Positions 25,370-34,373 of a stretch of DNA of 55,407 nucleotides are shown piece after piece. The translations under genes were made by a program, and so were the position numbers. The DNA is taken from positions 1 through 55,407 of the forward strand of contig JAEIOE010000009.1 in NCBI GenBank assembly GCA_016342455.1. Direction: 5' to 3'. Under the pieces are notes generated by a model. That model was not told the origin of the DNA. It did not search any database and worked only from the letters and a program-made list of their open reading frames with translations. The DNA is from Mycoplasmatota bacterium (GTDB lineage: Bacteria > Bacillota_I > Bacilli_A > Izemoplasmatales > Hujiaoplasmataceae). Each line of letters starts with the position of its first letter. The first letter of the stretch is position 1.

Positions 25370-26698
25370 ATGAAAAAAGCATTATTAATCTTAGCGCTTT
25401 CTTTTACAGTTCTTTTAGCTGCTGTTGGATGTAATTCTGACAACACACTAAAGATATGGGTTGGTTCTGAATCTGAAGCATTCTATACTGAAAAGATGGT
25501 CGAATATGTAACAGAATATAACAACACACATGATGAAGAATTTCCTTATGAAGTAGTTGTTTCAGGTGTTGATACAGGTACAGCAGCATCAACATTTCTA
25601 GATGATACAGAAGCAGGAGCAGACATTTTTACAGTCGCTCATGATAATTTAGGAAAATTGATTGCTGGATCTAGTTCAATCGCACCAATAACAAGTGCTG
25701 CATTATTAGCTCAAATTGATGCGGATAATCCAGACAGTTTTAAAGATGTAATAAAAGGAACAGTAGATGGTACAACTTATACTTTTGGTATTCCTTATAT
25801 TGCTCAATCATTAGTTCTATATTACAACACTTCATACATTACGGCAGAACAAGCAGAAACTTGGGAAGGTATTTTAGCGGCTGCTAAAGCAGCTAATAAA
25901 CAAGCTCTTTCTTTAACAGGTACTGATGGATTTAATAATTCATTCTTATTACTAGCTACAGATGCAACTGACCACTCTACATCATTAGAGTTATACACTG
26001 ATGGGGTTCAAGAAAATTGTTTCGCTACTGGTGATGATACAATTGCTAAATTAAAATGGGGTCAAAGTTTCTTTTTAGATGCTAATGGTGCTAAAAAACC
26101 ATCTGAATCTGGATGGGAAGTAGAAATTAGTGATGAAAAATCTATCTCAGTAATTGGTGGAGCATGGCATTTCTCTGCTGCACAAGCTGCATTAGGAGAA
26201 AATTTAGGTATCACTACACTTCCAACATTTACGTTAACTGAAGATGATGCATATGGAACAGCAGTTGCTGGAACAGTTTATAAATCAGGTTCATTTGCAG
26301 ATACTAAAATGTTTGTTATGAAGAAAAACAGTGAAAGAGCAGAATACTTAGAAGATATTCTATTATTCTTATCAAGTACAGCTGTTCAAGAAGAATCTTT
26401 TGAAGCAGTTCAAAACTTACCAGCTTACAAAAACGCTGCTACAGAATTTGAAGCTTTCCAAGAAGATACGTTAGAAGCTGATTTAGCTTCAGCTCAAGTT
26501 GAAATGTTTAGTTGGGGAATTCCACAACCTTTTGGATTCTCAAGTAGATTTAATACATATTTTTACTCAAAAGGAGCTCCAGAATTAATCCTAGCTATCC
26601 TAGAAAATGCTGAAAATGCATATTCAACTGATCAAGATATATATGATCAAATGGTAGAAATTCAATCAATTTGGACAACAGGATTAAAATTAGAGTAG
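25370..26698 (+). CDS. malE: Maltodextrin-binding lipoprotein (MalE/MdxE type)
   Basis: A 442-aa extracytoplasmic solute-binding protein of family 1. The signal peptide ends in AAVGC. The mature protein opens with NTLKIWVGSESEAFYTEKM, as in maltose-binding proteins, and contains TFGIPYIAQSLVLYYNTSY and ISVIGGAWHF, typical of the hinge and ligand cleft. It is the first gene of an operon with malF, malG and an extracellular amylase, which supports maltodextrin as the ligand. Relatives bind other oligosaccharides too, so the exact glycan is inferred. Confidence 0.87.
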   Translation: MKKALLILALSFTVLLAAVGCNSDNTLKIWVGSESEAFYTEKMVEYVTEYNNTHDEEFPYEVVVSGVDTGTAASTFLDDTEAGADIFTVAHDNLGKLIAGSSSIAPITSAALLAQIDADNPDSFKDVIKGTVDGTTYTFGIPYIAQSLVLYYNTSYITAEQAETWEGILAAAKAANKQALSLTGTDGFNNSFLLLATDATDHSTSLELYTDGVQENCFATGDDTIAKLKWGQSFFLDANGAKKPSESGWEVEISDEKSISVIGGAWHFSAAQAALGENLGITTLPTFTLTEDDAYGTAVAGTVYKSGSFADTKMFVMKKNSERAEYLEDILLFLSSTAVQEESFEAVQNLPAYKNAATEFEAFQEDTLEADLASAQVEMFSWGIPQPFGFSSRFNTYFYSKGAPELILAILENAENAYSTDQDIYDQMVEIQSIWTTGLKLE

Positions 26699-26725
26699 TA
26701 TAAATCCTAATTTAAAGGAGATAAT

Positions 26726-28144
26726 ATGAACAACGAAGATAATGCAGACAAAAAGGGATTTTTGTCTGCTTTCCACAAATTTTTTAATAAAATAAAAGAA
26801 CTTTTTGTCGCCTTTGCTAAGCGTTTTAAAGACGCTAGTACAGGGACTAAAATAAGTCATTTCGTTATGGGCTTTGGAAACATAAAACACAAACAGATTT
26901 TGAAAGGAATCATTTTCTTTATTGTGCAATTGGGCTTTATCTCTTTGATGGTGTTTTCACCTGAAATAAATGCTACTCCATTTGGTTCAAAATCATTAGT
27001 TAATCTAATTACATTAGGTACAGAAGCAGGCGATATTAGTAATCCAACTGACAATTCTATGTTAATGTTATTATTTGGTATTGTAACAATTGGAATGATT
27101 TTATTATTTGTAATGACATATTTTGCAAGTATCCGATCTTCTTATAAGGCTGATTTAGATATAAGAGAGGGTAAATTACCAACTACTTTCAAACAAGATT
27201 TACAAGCTTTATTAGATGAAAGATTCCATATAGCCATGTTAACACCTGCCTTAATTGGTATATTGGTATTTACGCTTTTACCTACCATATTCATGATAAG
27301 TATTGCCTTTACAAATTTTGATTCCTTGCATCCCGCAGGGCAAGTATTGTTTGATTGGGTAGGCTTTGAAAACTTTGTTAATGTATTTAATGGAACAGGT
27401 GAAATTGGACATAGATTTTTACCGGTATTAGGTTGGACGATATTATGGGCTTTTTTAGCAACTTTTTCTAATTATATAGGCGGTATATTACTGGCTTTAT
27501 TAATTAATAGAAAAGGAGTTAAAGGAAAGAAAGTTTGGCGTACAATCTTTATTGTAACGATTGCGTTACCACAGTTTATTACCTTATTGGCTATGAGAAA
27601 CTTGATGGCTGATTATGGACCAATCAATACATTTATGGTTAATATTGGTTTAATAGATGAACCAATTAATTTTCTAGCAAATGCTGCAAGCCCTTGGGTG
27701 GCTAGAATCACTATTGTTGTGATTAATATTTGGATTGGGGTTCCATTTACAATGTTAATGACAAGTGGTATATTAATGAACGTTCCAAGGGACCTTTATG
27801 AAGCTGCACAAATAGATGGAGCTACCAAACGTCAAGCATTTAGATATATTACGATACCTTATGTAGTATTTGTAACCACTCCATATTTGATTACTTCATT
27901 TATTGGTAATATTACAAACTTTAACATCATATTCTTATTGACTGGTGGTGCACCAAATGTACCAGGATACATCGCTGGTGAAACAGACTTATTAATTACT
28001 TGGTTATACAAATTGACTATTGATCAAAATGAATATAATCTAGGAGCTGTAGTAGGTATCTTAACCTTTATTATTACAGCGACTGCTACGTTATTAACTT
28101 ATACACGTAGTAAATCTTTCAAAGAGGAGGATGCTTTCCAATGA
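26726..28144 (+). CDS. malF: Maltodextrin ABC permease MalF-like
   Basis: A 472-aa permease, longer than the usual 290-aa sugar permeases, like E. coli MalF. A charged N-terminal region (about 1-45) is followed by extra spans (about 55-80 and 105-130). The core permease domain from about 165 on has the EAA loop YEAAQIDGATKRQAFRYITI. It ends with a TGA that overlaps the malG start. It forms the channel with MalG. AAAGGAG precedes the ATG. No ATPase gene is adjacent. Confidence 0.88.
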   Translation: MNNEDNADKKGFLSAFHKFFNKIKELFVAFAKRFKDASTGTKISHFVMGFGNIKHKQILKGIIFFIVQLGFISLMVFSPEINATPFGSKSLVNLITLGTEAGDISNPTDNSMLMLLFGIVTIGMILLFVMTYFASIRSSYKADLDIREGKLPTTFKQDLQALLDERFHIAMLTPALIGILVFTLLPTIFMISIAFTNFDSLHPAGQVLFDWVGFENFVNVFNGTGEIGHRFLPVLGWTILWAFLATFSNYIGGILLALLINRKGVKGKKVWRTIFIVTIALPQFITLLAMRNLMADYGPINTFMVNIGLIDEPINFLANAASPWVARITIVVINIWIGVPFTMLMTSGILMNVPRDLYEAAQIDGATKRQAFRYITIPYVVFVTTPYLITSFIGNITNFNIIFLLTGGAPNVPGYIAGETDLLITWLYKLTIDQNEYNLGAVVGILTFIITATATLLTYTRSKSFKEEDAFQ

Positions 28145-29046
28145 TGACCGAAGCCGCAGCTTTAAAACCAAAAGCTTTTAAAAGTGTAAAAAAATCAGAA
28201 AGAATTAGCAATATTTTATCTTATGGACTATTGGGAGTGCTTGCCTTAATTTGGATGTTTCCTATAGTTTGGATTATTTTAAATGCATTTAGAACTGAAT
28301 ATAATACATCTGGACAATTAATTGGTATCGTAGTAAGTCATTACTTCCCTACCCAATTAGGTTTAGAGAATTTTAAATTATTGTTCCAAGAAACATTATT
28401 CCCGCGTTGGTTCTTGAATACGTTGATGGTGGCTTTCTTTACTTTCATCTTATCAACATTCTTAACCTTATGTGTGGCTTATGTTATGTCAAAACTTAAA
28501 TTTAAAATGAGAAAGAGATACCTAAGTGTTGCAATTATTTTGGGATTATTCCCAGGATTTATGTCAATGATTGCTATATATTATATATTGAAAGCATTAC
28601 AATTAACTCAAACATTGTTCGCACTTATTTTAGTTTATTCTTCTGGTGCTGGACTTGGATTCTATGTTGCAAAGGGATTCTTTGATATTATTCCTGATTC
28701 ACTAGTAGAATCCGGAAGATTAGATGGAGCAACCAACTTCCAGATATTTACAAAGATTATTGTTCCAATTTCCAAACCAATTATTATATATACAGCTTTA
28801 ACATCATTTATCGGGCCGTGGATGGACTTCATCTTTGCTAGAGTTATTCTCGGGGAGACCAACGTCGAACTGCACACGGTCGCCGTGGGATTATATTACA
28901 TGATGTATGGGGAAAGAATTGACTCCAATGTCTTTACTATTTTCTGTGCTGGTTGTGTCATTGTTGCTATTCCTATTGTCGCATTATTCTTAATGATGCA
29001 AAAATATTATGTTGAAGGCGTAACTGCTGGAGCAGTTAAAGGATAA
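28141..29046 (+). CDS. malG: Maltodextrin ABC permease MalG-like
   Basis: A 301-aa permease with six spans. The EAA loop is LVESGRLDGATNFQIFTKII and the protein ends with AGAVKG as is usual for MalG. Start is 28141 or 28144 (ATGATG); GAGGAGG lies in the end of malF. A stretch at 28811-28890 is about 57% G+C against roughly one third around it and uses codons rare elsewhere in the window (GGG, CCG, CTC, CTG, GTC). The protein reads normally through it (FIGPWMDFIFARVI onward), so the reading frame is intact. Confidence 0.9.
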   Translation: MMTEAAALKPKAFKSVKKSERISNILSYGLLGVLALIWMFPIVWIILNAFRTEYNTSGQLIGIVVSHYFPTQLGLENFKLLFQETLFPRWFLNTLMVAFFTFILSTFLTLCVAYVMSKLKFKMRKRYLSVAIILGLFPGFMSMIAIYYILKALQLTQTLFALILVYSSGAGLGFYVAKGFFDIIPDSLVESGRLDGATNFQIFTKIIVPISKPIIIYTALTSFIGPWMDFIFARVILGETNVELHTVAVGLYYMMYGERIDSNVFTIFCAGCVIVAIPIVALFLMMQKYYVEGVTAGAVKG

Positions 29047-29070
29047 ATTGTTTTTAGAGAGAGAGGTGGA

Positions 29071-30663
29071 ATGATGAAAAAGATTTTCTTGGTTTTTCTA
29101 CTTAGCTTACTGTCTTTTGGAATGATAGCTTGCAACAGCGAGTATATCATTCAAGACGAATCCTTGATTTCAGTGGGTGTTGATGATATGTACAAAGTAT
29201 ATTATGAGATATTTGTAGGATCCTTTTCAGATTCTAATAAAGATGAAATGGGAGATTTACAAGGAATTATCAATCGTTTTGATTATTTAAACGATGGATT
29301 AGATTCAAGTGGAAATAGTTTAGGAGTAGAAGGTCTTTGGTTAATGCCAATTATGCCTTCGCCTAGTTACCACAAATATGATGTTACTGATTATAAAGAT
29401 ATTGATGATGATTATGGTACACTTGAAGATTTTTCTCTATTGATCGAAGCTGCTAATGAAAGAGGCGTTGATGTGATTATTGATTTAGTTTTAAATCATA
29501 CATCAAATCAACATCCTTGGTTTAAAGCGGCGAAACAAGCTATCATGGACGGAGATTTTTCGAATGAGTATATTAATTATTATGTAATCGTAACGGAAGA
29601 TCAAAAAGAAAGTGGCAAAATATATTACAATCTATATGGAGATTATTACTATGAAGGTAATTTTTCTTCATCAATGCCAGAACTAGACTTAGAAAACGAA
29701 TCAGTAAGAAATGAAATAGTTGATATCATACAGTTTTGGTATGATTTGGGAGTGAAAGGTTTTAGACTAGATGCTGCTAAATACATATACCTAGGTGAAA
29801 CGGATAAAAATGTTGAATTTTGGAACTGGTTTGTTTCGGAAGCTAAAAAAATTAAAGAAGATACTTATATAGTAGGAGAAGTGTGGTCTGGAGATTCTTT
29901 GATTATGCCTTATTATGAAAGTTTCAGTAATTTTGATTTTGGGATGTCACAACAAGAAGGAGCTGTAGCTTCTGTTGTTAACGGATTGGACGATATTAAC
30001 TGGTTTGTAAGTTATATTGACAGGTATAGAAGTCTTGTTGAACAAGTAAATTCAGAAGCAATACTTACTCCGTTTATTTCAAACCATGATATGAACCGTG
30101 CTGCTGGTTATTTAAGTTTAGAGGATTACAGTATGTACTGTGCTGCTAGTATGTATATCTTATCTTATGGAAACCCATTTATTTACTATGGGGAAGAGAT
30201 TGGGATGAAAGGTAGTAGATCAACAGAAAATACGGATGCAAATCGTAGATTAGCTATGCTTTGGGGAGATAGAGATACAGTAACAGATCCGGTAGGAACG
30301 ACTTACGACGCTAAGTTGCAGATTAACGGAACAGTTAAATCGCAGCTAAAAGATGAAGACAGTTTATATAATCACTATAAGAAGTTAATTATGTTAAGAA
30401 AAGCAAATCCAGAAATCGCTAGAGGTGATTACACCGTTCTAGACTTTGATAGTTATTATAGCTTTGGTGGATTTTTATCTACCTATAATAATTCAACAGT
30501 AGGAGTGTTTCACAATATTGGTGAAACTGATCTCGTAATTGACTTAAGTTTATTTACCGATTTTAGCTTTTCAGAAGTCAGAGGATATGTTGGTGCTGAT
30601 GTAGCAAGTCTTGAAGGGCAAATATTGACTATATCAGGCAATACATCTGTTGTTTTGAAATAG
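29071..30663 (+). CDS. GH13 alpha-amylase-type lipoprotein
   Basis: A 530-aa surface enzyme. The signal peptide ends in GMIAC (lipobox). The GH13 barrel shows VIIDLVLNHTS, nucleophile D234 in GFRLDAAK, acid/base E270 in VGEVWSGD, and D340 in FISNHDMNRA. Its closest kind is the alpha-amylase/oligo-glucosidase group. It would cut alpha-1,4-glucans at the membrane surface and feed the MalEFG importer. Start ATG 29071 or 29074 with GAGAGAGGTGG upstream. It is the last gene of the malEFG transcript or close to it: the 107-base gap after it contains a new promoter. Confidence 0.9.
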   Translation: MMKKIFLVFLLSLLSFGMIACNSEYIIQDESLISVGVDDMYKVYYEIFVGSFSDSNKDEMGDLQGIINRFDYLNDGLDSSGNSLGVEGLWLMPIMPSPSYHKYDVTDYKDIDDDYGTLEDFSLLIEAANERGVDVIIDLVLNHTSNQHPWFKAAKQAIMDGDFSNEYINYYVIVTEDQKESGKIYYNLYGDYYYEGNFSSSMPELDLENESVRNEIVDIIQFWYDLGVKGFRLDAAKYIYLGETDKNVEFWNWFVSEAKKIKEDTYIVGEVWSGDSLIMPYYESFSNFDFGMSQQEGAVASVVNGLDDINWFVSYIDRYRSLVEQVNSEAILTPFISNHDMNRAAGYLSLEDYSMYCAASMYILSYGNPFIYYGEEIGMKGSRSTENTDANRRLAMLWGDRDTVTDPVGTTYDAKLQINGTVKSQLKDEDSLYNHYKKLIMLRKANPEIARGDYTVLDFDSYYSFGGFLSTYNNSTVGVFHNIGETDLVIDLSLFTDFSFSEVRGYVGADVASLEGQILTISGNTSVVLK

Positions 30664-30665
30664 AC

Positions 30666-30679
30666 TAAAAGCGTTTACA
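30666..30679 (+). promoter_or_regulatory. cre (CcpA) site upstream of the starch-binding lipoprotein
   Basis: TAAAAGCGTTTACA, one mismatch from the cre consensus, centred about 68 bases before the predicted transcription start. An upstream position like this can activate as well as repress in related bacteria. Confidence 0.6.
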
Positions 30680-30705
30680 TGTTTTTACAAAACACCTTGT
30701 ACTAA

Positions 30706-30734
30706 TTGACTTACATGGGCCTCGGTGTTATAAT
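30706..30734 (+). promoter_or_regulatory. Strong sigma-A promoter for the starch-binding lipoprotein
   Basis: TTGACT (30706-30711), exactly 17 bases, TATAAT (30729-30734) with an extended TGT. One of the best promoters in the window. AGGAGG precedes ATG 30773. Confidence 0.75.
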
Positions 30735-30772
30735 TTATACAGTTATATTAAAAAAATTTATAGGAGGAAAGA

Positions 30773-31369
30773 ATGAAAAAATTATTTGTTTTATTACTAG
30801 CTCTAGTATTATCTATTGGATTAATCGGATGTTCAAACGACCCATTAGTAAATGCAGACAAAGATTATTATGTTACTGGTAACTTTAACGGTTGGGATAC
30901 TGTTGCTGATACTGGTATGATGGAAGCTATCGCTAAAAATGATGATAGAGTTGCTTCTCTTGACCTTAAAGGTGTTGAATTCTTATATTTAAAAGAAATC
31001 GTATTACCTACTGACGAAGCTGGTTGGGGAGTAAATTATATTATTGATGGTGTAAATACATCATTAGACGGAAACTTAACAGTTAAAGTTATTAGAACTA
31101 CAGCTGGTGATTCTGATGCAAGAGACTGGTGGTCACAATCTCCTGAAAGTGGAGCAATTATTAACTTAACACCAGAAACATTATTTATGCCTGAATTCTT
31201 AGAAAATGCAACTACTTCAGTTGTTGTTGGTGAAGGTGATGATGCAGTTACATTTACAAGCGGTGCTTGGAATGACAACCCTGCAGCATTAGCAGCTGGT
31301 ACTTATTATGCTGTTTTCGCTGAATTTACAGATGGAACAAGAGGATTAGGATTAATCGTTGTAGCATAA
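30773..31369 (+). CDS. Small lipoprotein, probably starch/glycan-binding
   Basis: A 198-aa lipoprotein (signal ends in GLIGC). The mature N-terminus reads DKDYYVTGNFNGWD, the opening strand pattern of starch-binding E-set/CBM modules found in amylases and in SusE/SusF-like proteins. The rest is beta-rich with aromatic residues that could stack on sugars (RDWWSQ, GAWNDNP). There is no catalytic domain. It follows the amylase gene but has its own strong promoter and a cre site, so it is probably abundant. I infer that it gathers glucans at the surface for PulA, the amylase and MalE. Confidence 0.6.
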   Translation: MKKLFVLLLALVLSIGLIGCSNDPLVNADKDYYVTGNFNGWDTVADTGMMEAIAKNDDRVASLDLKGVEFLYLKEIVLPTDEAGWGVNYIIDGVNTSLDGNLTVKVIRTTAGDSDARDWWSQSPESGAIINLTPETLFMPEFLENATTSVVVGEGDDAVTFTSGAWNDNPAALAAGTYYAVFAEFTDGTRGLGLIVVA

Positions 31370-31389
31370 TTCTAAAAAACTACTAAAAT

Positions 31390-31425
31390 AAAAAGCAGAC
31401 TTTTTATAGCCTGCTTTTTTTATTT
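31390..31425 (+). terminator. Terminator at the end of the starch locus
   Basis: A 9-bp stem (AAAAAGCAG / CTGCTTTTT), 12-base loop and T run. Confidence 0.75.
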
Positions 31426-31483
31426 ATTATTGGTAATTTATTAAGTTAAATGCTAGAAATTTGTTTTAGATAAGTCAACTCTC

Positions 31484-31492
31484 TGTTATAAT
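31484..31492 (+). promoter_or_regulatory. Extended -10 promoter of nfnAB
   Basis: TGT-TATAAT. It leaves a leader of about 100 bases before ATG 31600. Confidence 0.6.
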
Positions 31493-31551
31493 AGACAAGA
31501 TAAGTTACTTTTTTTTAAAAAAGAAACGATGATAACTTTCAGAAAGGAAGA

Positions 31552-31588
31552 TATATTCTAAAATACAATATTCGCTGTTTAGAATATA
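31552..31588 (+). promoter_or_regulatory. Hairpin in the nfnA 5' leader, next to the ribosome site
   Basis: A perfect 11-bp inverted repeat (TATATTCTAAA, 31552-31562, with TTTAGAATATA, 31578-31588) around a 15-base loop. It ends one base before the Shine-Dalgarno AAGGAAG (31590-31596). It could be a translation control element or a DNA operator. Confidence 0.5.
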
Positions 31589-31599
31589 CAAGGAAGCTT

Positions 31600-32415
31600 A
31601 TGTATAAAATCATACGCAAGGAAATCCTTAATGTGGATGTAGAACTAATGGAAATAGAAGCTCCACTTGTTGCTAGAAATGCGCTACCTGGAAATTTCCT
31701 CATTATTCGTGTAGACGAAGACGGAGAAAGAATTCCATTAACTATAGTAGAACACGATTTAAAAAATGTAACAATCATTTATCAAAAATTAGGTTATTCA
31801 ACAAAACTTCTTAGTCAAAAAGAAGCTGGGGATAGTCTGTTTGATGTGGTTGGTCCTTTAGGACAAGCTTCTCATATTCGTGATGTAAAGAGAGTGTTAG
31901 GTATTGCGGGTGGAGTAGGAGCTGCACCTTTATACCCTCAATTAAAGGAATATGCTAAAAGAGGGGCTAAAGTTGATTTAATTATCGGCGGTAGAACCAA
32001 AGAACATTTGATACTTTTAGATAAATATAAAGAGTTTTGCGATACGGTTTATTGTGCAACTGACGATGGATCTTCAGGAATAAAAGGTTTTGTTACTCAA
32101 GTAGCTGAAATCGTATATCAAAACTATAAATATGATTTAGCAATTGCGATTGGGCCACTTATTATGATGAAGAACTGTGTTATTTTGAATGAAAAATATG
32201 ACATAGAAACAGATGTCTCTTTAAATCCAATAATGATTGATGGAACTGGGATGTGTGGAAACTGCCGCGTTACCATAAACGGGGAAACAAAGTTTGCTTG
32301 TGTGGACGGTCCTGATTTTCCAGCAAAAGGGATAGATTTTGACGAGTTAATGGCAAGACAAAAATATTACAATCATGAAGAAGACCATATTTGTAAAATG
32401 AAGTTAAGTAAGTAA
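31600..32415 (+). CDS. nfnA: NfnA-like subunit of NADH-dependent ferredoxin:NADP+ oxidoreductase
   Basis: A 271-aa flavoprotein of the PyrK/NfnA/SudB type. It has a ferredoxin-reductase FAD and NAD domain (VLGIAGGVGAAPLYPQLKEY near residues 103-122) and a C-terminal [2Fe-2S] site. The ligands appear to be D214 (IDGTGMC), C219, C222 and C234, the Asp/three-Cys spacing known for NfnA. With NfnB it would couple NADH, NADPH and ferredoxin by electron bifurcation. SudAB sulfide dehydrogenase is the same family, so a polysulfide-linked role cannot be excluded. Confidence 0.88.
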   Translation: MYKIIRKEILNVDVELMEIEAPLVARNALPGNFLIIRVDEDGERIPLTIVEHDLKNVTIIYQKLGYSTKLLSQKEAGDSLFDVVGPLGQASHIRDVKRVLGIAGGVGAAPLYPQLKEYAKRGAKVDLIIGGRTKEHLILLDKYKEFCDTVYCATDDGSSGIKGFVTQVAEIVYQNYKYDLAIAIGPLIMMKNCVILNEKYDIETDVSLNPIMIDGTGMCGNCRVTINGETKFACVDGPDFPAKGIDFDELMARQKYYNHEEDHICKMKLSK

Positions 32416-32416
32416 C

Positions 32417-33799
32417 ATGAAAAGAGATAGAACAGTAATGCCAGTTCAAGAGGCAGATGTTAGGAGTACTAACTTTTTAGAAGTTGCTTTAGGTTATAGT
32501 CTAGATGATGCTGTACTAGAAGCTTCGAGATGTTTAGACTGTAAGATACCAAGATGTGTAGCAGCTTGTCCAGTTAATATAGATATACCATTGTTTATCA
32601 GAGAATTAAAAGGCAAAGATGTTGAATCTGCTTATTTTACAATCAATAAAGCAAATATTCTTCCAGCAATTTGCGGAAGGGTATGTCCTCAAGAAAAGCA
32701 GTGTGAAGGAGCTTGTATTGTTGGGATTAAAGCAAAACCAGTATCTATTGGTGCTTTAGAAAGATTCGTTGGAGACTATGCTTTAGAAAATAAGCTAAGT
32801 TCAGATGAAATAATCATAGAAAATAATAAAAAAGTAGCCATAGTGGGATCTGGACCTGCAGGCTTAGCTTGTGCTGTGTCACTAAGAAGACTTGGTTATA
32901 CAGTAGATATATTTGAAGCATTACATGAATTTGGTGGAGTATTAAAATATGGTATTCCAGAATTTAGATTACCAAAAAATGTTGTTGACGAAGAAATTAA
33001 TAAAGCTAGAAAATTAGGAGTTAATTTTCATAAGAATGTCATCATTGGTAAATCAATAACAATTGATCAATTATTACATGAAGAAAACTATAAAGCTATC
33101 TTCTTAGGTTCTGGTGCAGGACTTCCAAGTGCTTTAGGCTTAGCGGGAGAAAACTTAACAGGTATTTACTATGCTAATGAGTTTTTAACTCGTGTAAATT
33201 TAATGAAAGCAAACTCTTTTCCAAATACCCCAACACCAGTAAGAATCGGTTCTAATGTAGCCGTAATTGGCGGAGGAAATGTAGCTATGGACGCTGCGAG
33301 AACAGCGAAAAGATTAGGGGCTAAAAATGTCTTTATACTTTATAGAAGAGACATGGATTCATTACCAGCTAGACTAGAAGAAGTACATCATGCAATAGAA
33401 GAAGGTATTACTTTCAATTTACTATATAATCCTGTTGAATTTAAAGGTAGAGATTATAAAGTAAATCGTGTAAAATGTGAAATCATGGAACTAGGAGAAA
33501 TGGATGATTCAGGTAGAAGAAGACCTATGCCTACAGGTAAATATAAAACTTTTAATATTACCTCAAGTATCATATCAATTGGTCAAAGCCCTAATCCAAT
33601 TCTTAAGAAAGCAACACCCGAACTTGTTGTAGATAACAGAGGAAGAATTGTAGTAGATCATCATCAAACATCAATTGACGGTGTTTTCGCTGGAGGAGAT
33701 GTTGTAAGTGGAGCGGCTACTGTTATTTTAGCGATGGGTGCCGGAAAAGAAGCGGCTGTTGCGATGAACGAATATATAGAAAGTTTAGAGATAGATTGA
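32417..33799 (+). CDS. nfnB: NfnB-like subunit (GltD-type NADPH oxidoreductase)
   Basis: A 460-aa iron-sulfur flavoprotein. The N-terminal half has the Cys clusters for two [4Fe-4S] centres: CLDCKIPRCVAACPVNIDIP and ICGRVCPQEKQCEGAC. FAD binding: VAIVGSGPAGLACAVSLRRL (about 137). NADPH binding: VAVIGGGNVAMDAARTAKRL (about 280). The last FAD motif is GVFAGGDVVSGAATV. Glutamate synthase small subunit has the same plan, but the adjacent NfnA and absent large subunit favour Nfn. It starts one base after nfnA and ends in TGA overlapping the next ATG. Confidence 0.88.
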   Translation: MKRDRTVMPVQEADVRSTNFLEVALGYSLDDAVLEASRCLDCKIPRCVAACPVNIDIPLFIRELKGKDVESAYFTINKANILPAICGRVCPQEKQCEGACIVGIKAKPVSIGALERFVGDYALENKLSSDEIIIENNKKVAIVGSGPAGLACAVSLRRLGYTVDIFEALHEFGGVLKYGIPEFRLPKNVVDEEINKARKLGVNFHKNVIIGKSITIDQLLHEENYKAIFLGSGAGLPSALGLAGENLTGIYYANEFLTRVNLMKANSFPNTPTPVRIGSNVAVIGGGNVAMDAARTAKRLGAKNVFILYRRDMDSLPARLEEVHHAIEEGITFNLLYNPVEFKGRDYKVNRVKCEIMELGEMDDSGRRRPMPTGKYKTFNITSSIISIGQSPNPILKKATPELVVDNRGRIVVDHHQTSIDGVFAGGDVVSGAATVILAMGAGKEAAVAMNEYIESLEID

Positions 33800-34244
33800 T
33801 GAAAAAGCAAGAGATAGAACTTACAAGAAGAGATAATCTTATACACGTAGTAAAATTCACTCTGTTTTCAGCTTCAGCTGGTTTAATACAAGTAATAACC
33901 TTTACATTACTTAATGAAATAGTTAATGGGTTTATTGGCCTTCTTATTTGATAGCTTTAGTGCTATCTGTTTTGTGGAATTTTACATTAAATAGAAAATT
34001 CACATTTAAATCGGCTGCTAATATTCCAGTGGCTATGACAAAAATAGCTATCTACTATGCAATTTTTACGCCATTATCACTTTGGTGGGGAGATGCATTA
34101 ACAGAAGTAGCGGCTTGGAATTATTATGTTGTATTAATTGGGACAATGTTAATAAACTTTGTAACAGAGTTTTTGTATACAAGATTCGTTATTTATAGAA
34201 ATCAAATCAATACTGCTGTCGTAGTTGAAGAATCTGAAGTTTAG
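33799..34244 (+). pseudogene. GtrA-family membrane protein gene broken by a frameshift
   Basis: An ATG at 33799 overlaps the nfnB stop (TGATG) and encodes 50 residues with a GtrA-like start (HVVKFTLFSASAGLIQVITF), then stops at TGA 33949-33951. The other half continues in another frame from about 33948 with WNFTLNRKFTF and ends FLYTRFVIYRNQ, the conserved second half of GtrA proteins. One missing T near ATTTG (33945-33949) would rejoin them. GtrA proteins are four-span membrane proteins linked to glycan-lipid flipping. The gene may be newly inactivated, or a base may be miscalled. Confidence 0.75.
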
Positions 34245-34373
34245 TAATAAAGAATAGAAACTTTTATAAAAATTGAAGATATATAGATATCAAAAAGGGT
34301 CTATGATATAGTATTAGTATTAATTATTGAACAGATAAAAAAAAGAATTTCCATATTTGGAGAGGTTACTGGA

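Noticed and set aside
25243-25434. A 63-codon plus-strand frame upstream of malE
   Set aside because: It runs through the cre site, the promoter and the malE start, and has no ribosome site. A chance frame.
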